From the NCBI RefSeq assembly GCF_004336745.1, contig NZ_SJXD01000025.1, positions 248,001 to 312,000 on the forward strand: 64,000 nt of DNA. The letters are read 5' to 3'. Both the position numbers and the translations under genes were made by a program. The notes beneath the pieces were generated by a model that worked only from the letters and a program-made list of their open reading frames with translations, searched no databases and had not been told where the DNA came from. Below, one piece after another: positions 59,591 to 64,000 of the stretch (within the stretch, counting starts at the first letter, position 1; the number at the start of each line of letters is the position of its first letter). Source of the stretch: Roseococcus sp. SYP-B2431. Its GTDB lineage: Bacteria > Pseudomonadota > Alphaproteobacteria > Acetobacterales > Acetobacteraceae.

Positions 59591-60034
59591 TCAGAGGTGC
59601 TGGACGGTGAGCGCGCCATTCCACTCCTGATTGAGATACTCCACCACCAGCCGCCGGTGGCAGCGATGCGCCGTCGCCTCCGAGCAGAGCAGGCAGGCGC
59701 CCTCGAAGAAGGAGGGCTTGAGCTCCTTCTCGATCTTCCGCGCCTTCATGAGCGCCGAGAAATCGCGGGAGAAGACCTCCCAGTCGCCCTTGTCCGTCTT
59801 GAAGAACTTCATCAGCTCCTCGGTGGGCGCGAGGCTGGGCTCGGGCAGGTAGTCGATGCCGTTGATCGTTTTCAGGAACCAGGCAAGGTCGTCCGCCTTG
59901 GCGAAGCCCGCGAGCTGCGAGGTGTTGTGCAGCCGCACGTCGATCACCCGCTTCACCTTCGCCTTCTTCAGCCGCGCGAAAAAGTTTGCCGCGCTGCTCC
60001 TGGTGAAGCCGATGGTGGCGACGGCGACCGTCAC
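59591..60034 (-). CDS. DUF488 family protein
   Basis: A 147-residue cytoplasmic protein of the DUF488 family. Typical are VATIGFTRSSAANFFARL at the N-terminus, VIDVRLHN, and the C-terminal CLLCSEATAHRCHRRLV motif, a likely metal- or cofactor-binding Cys/His cluster. Function unknown. Its start overlaps the proC stop by four bases. The stop directly follows the flavoprotein stop on the other strand. Confidence 0.88.
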   Translation of the reverse strand: MTVAVATIGFTRSSAANFFARLKKAKVKRVIDVRLHNTSQLAGFAKADDLAWFLKTINGIDYLPEPSLAPTEELMKFFKTDKGDWEVFSRDFSALMKARKIEKELKPSFFEGACLLCSEATAHRCHRRLVVEYLNQEWNGALTVQHL

Positions 60035-60840
60035 CCCGCGAGCTCGCGCGAGCGGGCGGTCGCGGCCTTAATGGCCTCCTCCATGAGGGCCGGCCAGGCC
60101 TCCGGCCGCATCAGCACGGCCAAAGCGCGCTCCGTGGTGCCCTTGGGGCTGGTGACATTGATGCGCAGCGTGGAGGCATCCTCCGTGCTCGCCGCCAGCA
60201 GAGCGCCGGAGCCGGCGACCGTCGCGCGGGCCATGCGGCGCGCGAGGTCCGGCGGCAGGCCCTGCGAGATCGCGGCCTTCTCCATCACCTCGGCCAGCAG
60301 GAAGACATAGGCGGGGCCGCCGCCGGAGACGGCCGTCACGGGGTCGATGAGGGATTCCCGCTCCACCCAGGCGGCCTCGCCGACGGCGGAGAGCAGCGTG
60401 TCGCAGAGCTCGCGCTGGGCGGCCGTCACGCCCGGGCCGGGACAGGCCACGGTGAAGCCGAGCCGCACGGCGGCCGGCGTGTTGGGCATGGCGCGCACGA
60501 TATGCGGCGCGCCGCCGAGCAGCGCCTGCAGGCCCGCGACCGTCTTGCCTGCCATGATCGAGAGGAAGACGGTCTCCGGCCGCACCAGATGCGCCAGCGC
60601 CGGCAGGGCGTTCGGCGCCTCCTGCGGCTTGGTGGCGAGGATCACGGCGGCGGGCACGAAATCCGCGGGAATCTCGGCGATGCTGGCGACATGGCGGACG
60701 CGGCCGGCGAAGGCCGCGACGGCGCCGGCATGCGGCTCCACCACCACGGTCTCGGGGGGAAGACCCTTCTCCAGCCATCCGGCGAGCATGGCGCCGCCCA
60801 TCTTGCCGCAGCCGATGAGGAGGAGAGGAGGGAGGGACAT
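60031..60840 (-). CDS. proC: Pyrroline-5-carboxylate reductase
   Basis: Last enzyme of proline synthesis, using NAD(P)H. The 269 residues have the Rossmann GCGKMGGAM near residue 10, ATKPQEA, IVRAMPNTPAAVRLG and the signature DPVTAVSGGGPAYVFLLAEVM, plus GTTERALAVL near the end. It is coupled to the DUF488 gene by a four-base overlap. Upstream lies the array of four hairpins, so the promoter must be inside or beyond it. Confidence 0.96.
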   Translation of the reverse strand: MSLPPLLLIGCGKMGGAMLAGWLEKGLPPETVVVEPHAGAVAAFAGRVRHVASIAEIPADFVPAAVILATKPQEAPNALPALAHLVRPETVFLSIMAGKTVAGLQALLGGAPHIVRAMPNTPAAVRLGFTVACPGPGVTAAQRELCDTLLSAVGEAAWVERESLIDPVTAVSGGGPAYVFLLAEVMEKAAISQGLPPDLARRMARATVAGSGALLAASTEDASTLRINVTSPKGTTERALAVLMRPEAWPALMEEAIKAATARSRELAG

Positions 60841-60862
60841 GGAAGCGTTTCCTGACGTACTG

Positions 60863-60984
60863 GCGAGAGGGCTTTGCCCCCTCGCGCTCCCCCACCAGGG
60901 CCTTGTGCCCTGGACCCATTTACGAAGGAGGGTGCAGGGAACGAGCTCCCTGCCGGGGAGATTGAGGGGCAGAGCCCCTCAATC
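60863..60984. repeat. Array of four intergenic hairpins
   Basis: Four near-perfect inverted repeats in 122 bases: GCGAGaGGGC/GCCCcCTCGC (60863-60885), CCAGGGC/GCCCTGG (60895-60913), GCAGGGA/TCCCTGC (60934-60953) and an 11-bp perfect stem GATTGAGGGGC/GCCCCTCAATC with loop AGA (60960-60984). They fill the gap between proC and the YbjN gene. The last stem directly follows the YbjN-gene stop and may terminate it. The composition resembles intergenic palindromic repeats of Rhodospirillales genomes. Confidence 0.75.
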
Positions 60985-60986
60985 TT

Positions 60987-61496
60987 TCAGGCCTCGCCCA
61001 CGCAGTCCAGCATCGCCGCTTCCAACGCCTCGGCCGGCGCCTTGCCGCCCCAAAGGACGAACTGGAAGGCCGGGAAGAAGCGCTCGCATTCAGTGATGGC
61101 GATGTCGACCATGTCCTCCAGCGACTCCGCCGAGGCGCCGGGCGCACCCCGCAGCAGCACCGCATGGCGGAAAACCGGCACGCCCTCGTCGGATTCCAGC
61201 CCGAAATGGCCGATCCAGAGGCGCTCATTGGCCAGCGCCAGCAGCTCGAAGAGCGGGCCGCGGCGCTGGTCCGGCACCTTCACGTCGAAGGCGCAGGAGA
61301 AGTGCATGGCGCTGATCTCTGGCGCCCAGGAGAAGAAGAGGGTGTAGTTGCACCATTTGCCCGGCGCTTCCGCCGCCATCTCGCCGTCCGAGCGGCGCTC
61401 GAACATCCACTCATTGGCGTTGACGATCTGTTCCAGCACGTCGAGCGGGTTGGTTGCGCGTTCGTCGTCGGCAACCTCGGCCAGCATTCCGGACAT
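60987..61496 (-). CDS. YbjN-domain protein
   Basis: A 169-residue acidic cytoplasmic protein with a YbjN (tir-chaperone-like) fold. Recognisable are NPLDVLEQIVNANEWMFERR, WCNYTLFFSWAPEISAMHF, and LLALANERLWIGHFGLESDEG. The ATG at 61496 follows GGGGAG at 6 bases. Function unknown; the family is tied to motility and stress regulation in E. coli. The gap of about 250 bases upstream (61497-61750) holds its promoter and a looser DnaA-like word (TGTGAATAA near 61710), but no gene. Confidence 0.82.
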   Translation of the reverse strand: MSGMLAEVADDERATNPLDVLEQIVNANEWMFERRSDGEMAAEAPGKWCNYTLFFSWAPEISAMHFSCAFDVKVPDQRRGPLFELLALANERLWIGHFGLESDEGVPVFRHAVLLRGAPGASAESLEDMVDIAITECERFFPAFQFVLWGGKAPAEALEAAMLDCVGEA

Positions 61497-61750
61497 GTGG
61501 CACTCCCCTAAGGGCCCGGATGGGGTGCATGGGCCCTGCCCCGGGCGGGCCGGACTCACGGGTGGCTTGGGCGTGACCGCCCGATGCCGCGCGTCGCCCC
61601 CGGGGCCTCCCCCAAGGCCCAGGGATTGGGGTGCGCCATGCGATTCACCACCACCTGTAGGCTAGGCGAGCAAAATCCCGTGTCGCAAGTCCCGCGAAGG
61701 CGAAGAAGCTGTGAATAACTGGGCGGGGCTGCGCGTCCGTCCCGGGGGGA

Positions 61751-62098
61751 TCAGTCGACCGGCAGGAAAATGAAGATCACGGCCATGACCAGGCAGCCCA
61801 TGGCGGCAAAATAGGTCCAGCGCAGCGGCTCGCCCAGGAAGGTGACGCTGAAGACGGCGAAGACGCCGAGGGTGATCACCTCCTGCATGATCTTGAGCTG
61901 CTGGCCGGTGAAGGTGCCATAGCCGATGCGGTTGGCGGGAACGGCGAGGCAGTATTCGAAGAAAGCGATGCCCCAGCTCACCAGCACCGCCACGTACATG
62001 GGCCAGGCCGGCGCCTTGAGATGCCCGTACCAGGCGAAGGTCATGAGGATGTTGCTGCCGACGAGCAGCAGCGGCGTGAGCCAGAGGGCATTGTTCAT
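61751..62098 (-). CDS. DUF486 (DMT-superfamily) membrane protein
   Basis: A 115-residue protein with four membrane helices, of the DUF486/DMT-like family. It begins MNNALWLTPLLLVGSNILMT and has FAWYGHLKAP, VSWGIAFFEYCLAVPANRIGY (the most conserved part) and LKIMQEVITLGVFAVFSV. It probably acts as a small dimeric transporter, like related EmrE-type proteins; substrate unknown. The start overlaps the ampG stop by four bases, so it is coupled to ampG. Confidence 0.88.
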   Translation of the reverse strand: MNNALWLTPLLLVGSNILMTFAWYGHLKAPAWPMYVAVLVSWGIAFFEYCLAVPANRIGYGTFTGQQLKIMQEVITLGVFAVFSVTFLGEPLRWTYFAAMGCLVMAVIFIFLPVD

Positions 62099-63384
62099 GC
62101 GGCGAGGGCCATGGATTCGGCGGGAGGGAGCTTGCGCGGCGGGGGCGGCAGCCGTTTCAGGAGCCAGAGCATGAGGCAAAGCGCCGGCAGGGCGGCGGCC
62201 GTCGTCAGCAGGAAGAAGTTGCGCCAGCCCATCGCCTCGGCGAGCTGCCCGGACCACCCGCCGAGGAAGCGCAGCGGCACCGCCGCCAGCGAGGAGAGCA
62301 GCGCGTATTGCGTGGCGCTGAAGGCGCGGTTGGTCAGCGCCGTGAGGTAGGTGACGAAGGCGGCGTCGGCCAGGCCATCGGTGAAGTTCTCCACCCCGAC
62401 CTGGGCATAGAGCATCCCCATGTCGCGCCCCGTGGAATAGAGCGCCACGTACATCAGGTTGGACAGCATCTGCAGAAGCCCGGTGATGACCAGCGCCCGC
62501 CCGGTGCCGATCCGCGCGACGAACCAGCCGCCCGCCAGCACGCCGAACAGCGTCATGACCAGCCCGAAGACGCTGCCCACCGCCGCGACCTCGCCCCGGG
62601 TGAAGCCCAGCTCGCGGTAGAAGGGGGCGGTCATGATGCCGGCCAGCGCCTCGCCCAGCTTGAACAGGCCGACGAAGAGCAGGATGGCCAGCCAGTGGCG
62701 GCGCTTCATGAAGTCGGCAAAGGGGTCGATGACCGCCGTCCTGATGCGGCGGCTCCAGCCCATCGGCTCGGGCGGCGGCGCGGCCGGCTCGGGCGCGAAG
62801 AGCACCGCCACGAAGCCGATGCCCACCAGCGCCGCGCAATAGGCGAAGGTGCCGGACCAGCCGATGACCGCCACCAGCGCCAGCCCCCCGCCGCTCGCCG
62901 CCAGCAGGGCGAAGCGATAGCCCCAGACGTAGCAGGCGAAGCCGTAGCCCTGGTCCTCCTCCTCGAGAATCTCGATGCGGTAGGCGTCGACCACGATGTC
63001 CTGGCTGGCCGAGAGGAAGGCCACCACGACCGCCACCGCCGCCGTCAGCATGGCGGATCGCGTGGGGTCGGTGAGGCCGAGGGCCAGGATCGCGAGAATC
63101 AGCGGCGGCTGGATGGTCGCCAGCCAGCCGCGCCGTCGCCCGAGCCGGGCCAGGACCGGCGGCCGCGCATGGTCGATCACCGGCGCCCAGAGGAATTTCA
63201 GCGAGTAGGAGAGCCCGATCAGCGCCGTGAAGCCGATCGCGGCCAGGGAGATCCCGGCCTCGGAGAACCACTGCCGCAGCACGAAGCCGGTCAACGGCAG
63301 CGGCACGCCGGCGGAAAAGCCCAGGGCGAGCATGACGAGGAAACGGCGATCGCGGAACAGCTTCGTGACCTGCATGGACGGCAT
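62095..63384 (-). CDS. ampG: AmpG-family muropeptide permease (MFS)
   Basis: A 429-residue major-facilitator transporter with about 12-14 helices, AmpG type. These import GlcNAc-anhydroMurNAc peptides for cell-wall recycling. Family features are FVLRQWFSEAGISLAAIGF near the N-terminus, SLKFLWAPVIDHARPPVLARLGRRRGW, SASQDIVVDAYRIEIL, YVWGYRFALLAASGG and VENFTDGLADAAFVTYL. ATG 63384 leaves 40 bases to the divergent phosphatase gene; ATG 63375 is an alternative. Other substrates are possible for this family, but AmpG is the closest named type. Confidence 0.9.
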   Translation of the reverse strand: MPSMQVTKLFRDRRFLVMLALGFSAGVPLPLTGFVLRQWFSEAGISLAAIGFTALIGLSYSLKFLWAPVIDHARPPVLARLGRRRGWLATIQPPLILAILALGLTDPTRSAMLTAAVAVVVAFLSASQDIVVDAYRIEILEEEDQGYGFACYVWGYRFALLAASGGGLALVAVIGWSGTFAYCAALVGIGFVAVLFAPEPAAPPPEPMGWSRRIRTAVIDPFADFMKRRHWLAILLFVGLFKLGEALAGIMTAPFYRELGFTRGEVAAVGSVFGLVMTLFGVLAGGWFVARIGTGRALVITGLLQMLSNLMYVALYSTGRDMGMLYAQVGVENFTDGLADAAFVTYLTALTNRAFSATQYALLSSLAAVPLRFLGGWSGQLAEAMGWRNFFLLTTAAALPALCLMLWLLKRLPPPPRKLPPAESMALAA

Positions 63385-63424
63385 GGCTATCAGCCCGTGC
63401 GCCGCGCCGCTACACGCATCCGCC

Positions 63425-64000
63425 ATGGAACCCGCCCGCTTCTTCCTGATCCGTCACGCGCTCGTCGAGGCCACGGCGCGCGCCACGCTCTACGGCAATA
63501 TGGACGTGCCGCTCTGCGACCTGTCGCTGAAGGGCGAGGCCGCGCTCTACCGCTGGCTGGCGGCCCGGCTGCCACGGCCTGCGCATTGGGTGGCGAGCTC
63601 GCTGGTCCGGACCCAGGCCACGGCCGCGGCCATCTTCGCGGCCGGCTATCCGGAGCGGGAGCTGGCGATCGAGCCCGATCTCGCCGAGCAGTCCCTGGGC
63701 GAGTGGCAGGGGATGAGCCACGAGGCGGTGGTGGAGCGGCTGCGCCATCCCGCGCACCCCTTCTGGCCGCATGCCGCCGTCGAGAAGCCGCCCGGCGGGG
63801 AGAGCTTCGACGAGCTGCGCGCGCGCGTCGCACCCGTCATGGAGAGCCTGGCCGAGGCGCATCCGGGCGAGGACGTCGTGATCGTCGCCCATGGGGGCTC
63901 CATCCGCGCGGCCCTGGCCCATGCCCTGGGCCTTGATGCGCACCAGGCGCTGACCTTCTCCATCAAGAATCTCTCGCTCACCCGGCTGGAGAAGCACGGG
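63425..64000 (+). CDS. Histidine phosphatase family protein (partial, cut by window end)
   Basis: The 192 codons from ATG 63425 have no stop before the window ends. The N-terminal FFLIRHALVEA carries the phospho-accepting Arg10-His11. The usual Gly of the RHG motif is Ala12, as happens in some CobC/PhoE-like members. The second catalytic His is His156 in IVAHGGS, with Glu in EQSLGEWQG. It could be an alpha-ribazole phosphatase or a general broad-specificity phosphatase. It is divergent from ampG. Confidence 0.85.
   Translation, partial: MEPARFFLIRHALVEATARATLYGNMDVPLCDLSLKGEAALYRWLAARLPRPAHWVASSLVRTQATAAAIFAAGYPERELAIEPDLAEQSLGEWQGMSHEAVVERLRHPAHPFWPHAAVEKPPGGESFDELRARVAPVMESLAEAHPGEDVVIVAHGGSIRAALAHALGLDAHQALTFSIKNLSLTRLEKHG

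Overview
This window is a contiguous piece of a very GC-rich alphaproteobacterial chromosome. The family is most likely Acetobacteraceae, something Roseomonas-like. That placement is an inference from several things together: PQQ biosynthesis beside a soluble quinoprotein sugar dehydrogenase, orphan Bug/TctC binding proteins, the mdh-sucCDAB block, the uvrC-pgsA-moaDE block and a hopanoid gene island. Gene density is high and many genes overlap by 1-4 bases, which implies translational coupling. I see no rRNA, no convincing tRNA, no CRISPR array, no transposase and no prophage. Two genes are cut by the window edges: pqqB on the left and a histidine phosphatase on the right.

Layout, left. 0-4 kb: the tail of pqqB, then pqqC, pqqD and pqqE, a secreted sorbosone/glucose dehydrogenase-type beta-propeller and a diheme cytochrome c. 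Together they make a cofactor, a periplasmic enzyme and its probable electron acceptor. 4-7 kb: zapE, a basic secreted protein and an orphan Bug binding protein. 7-15.8 kb: the TCA block mdh, a phosphoesterase, sucC, sucD, sucA and sucB, without lpd. 15.8-26 kb: mixed metabolism, with a second Bug protein, rarA, the fluoride channel crcB, a flavin-dependent monooxygenase, a coupled aldehyde dehydrogenase/unknown/glycosyltransferase operon, a class III CoA-transferase and a hydrolase.

Layout, middle. 26-32 kb: hemB, metY, purD, xseA and an M23 peptidase. 32-38 kb: a complete heavy-metal-type RND tripartite pump operon. 38-45.8 kb: membrane proteins, moaE and moaD, a lipoprotein, pgsA, uvrC, folB and a pteridine-reductase-like SDR.

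Layout, right. 45.8-58.4 kb is the most interesting region, an envelope-lipid island: hpnK and hpnI (hopanoid head-group sugar), mlaA, a four-gene TonB-dependent receptor/exbB/exbD/tonB operon with an AT-rich dyad promoter, a DUF962/Mpo1-like protein, hpnM (MlaC-like), hpnA, hpnB and squalene-hopene cyclase. The TonB energising system lies between the MlaA-like and MlaC-like lipid-transfer genes. The squalene-forming genes hpnC/D/E, hpnG/H/J and hpnN are not in the window. 58.4-64 kb: a flavoprotein, a DUF488 protein, proC, an intergenic array of four hairpins, a YbjN protein, a DUF486 membrane protein, ampG and the partial phosphatase.

Non-coding signals worth noting: an imperfect duplicated palindromic element between pqqC and pqqD; a three-unit tandem repeat running through the sucD stop codon; a stem-loop that contains the ribosome-binding site of the CoA-transferase gene; a perfect DnaA box with AT-rich DNA upstream of uvrC; the dyad operator of the TonB operon; and the hairpin array downstream of the YbjN-family gene (between it and proC).
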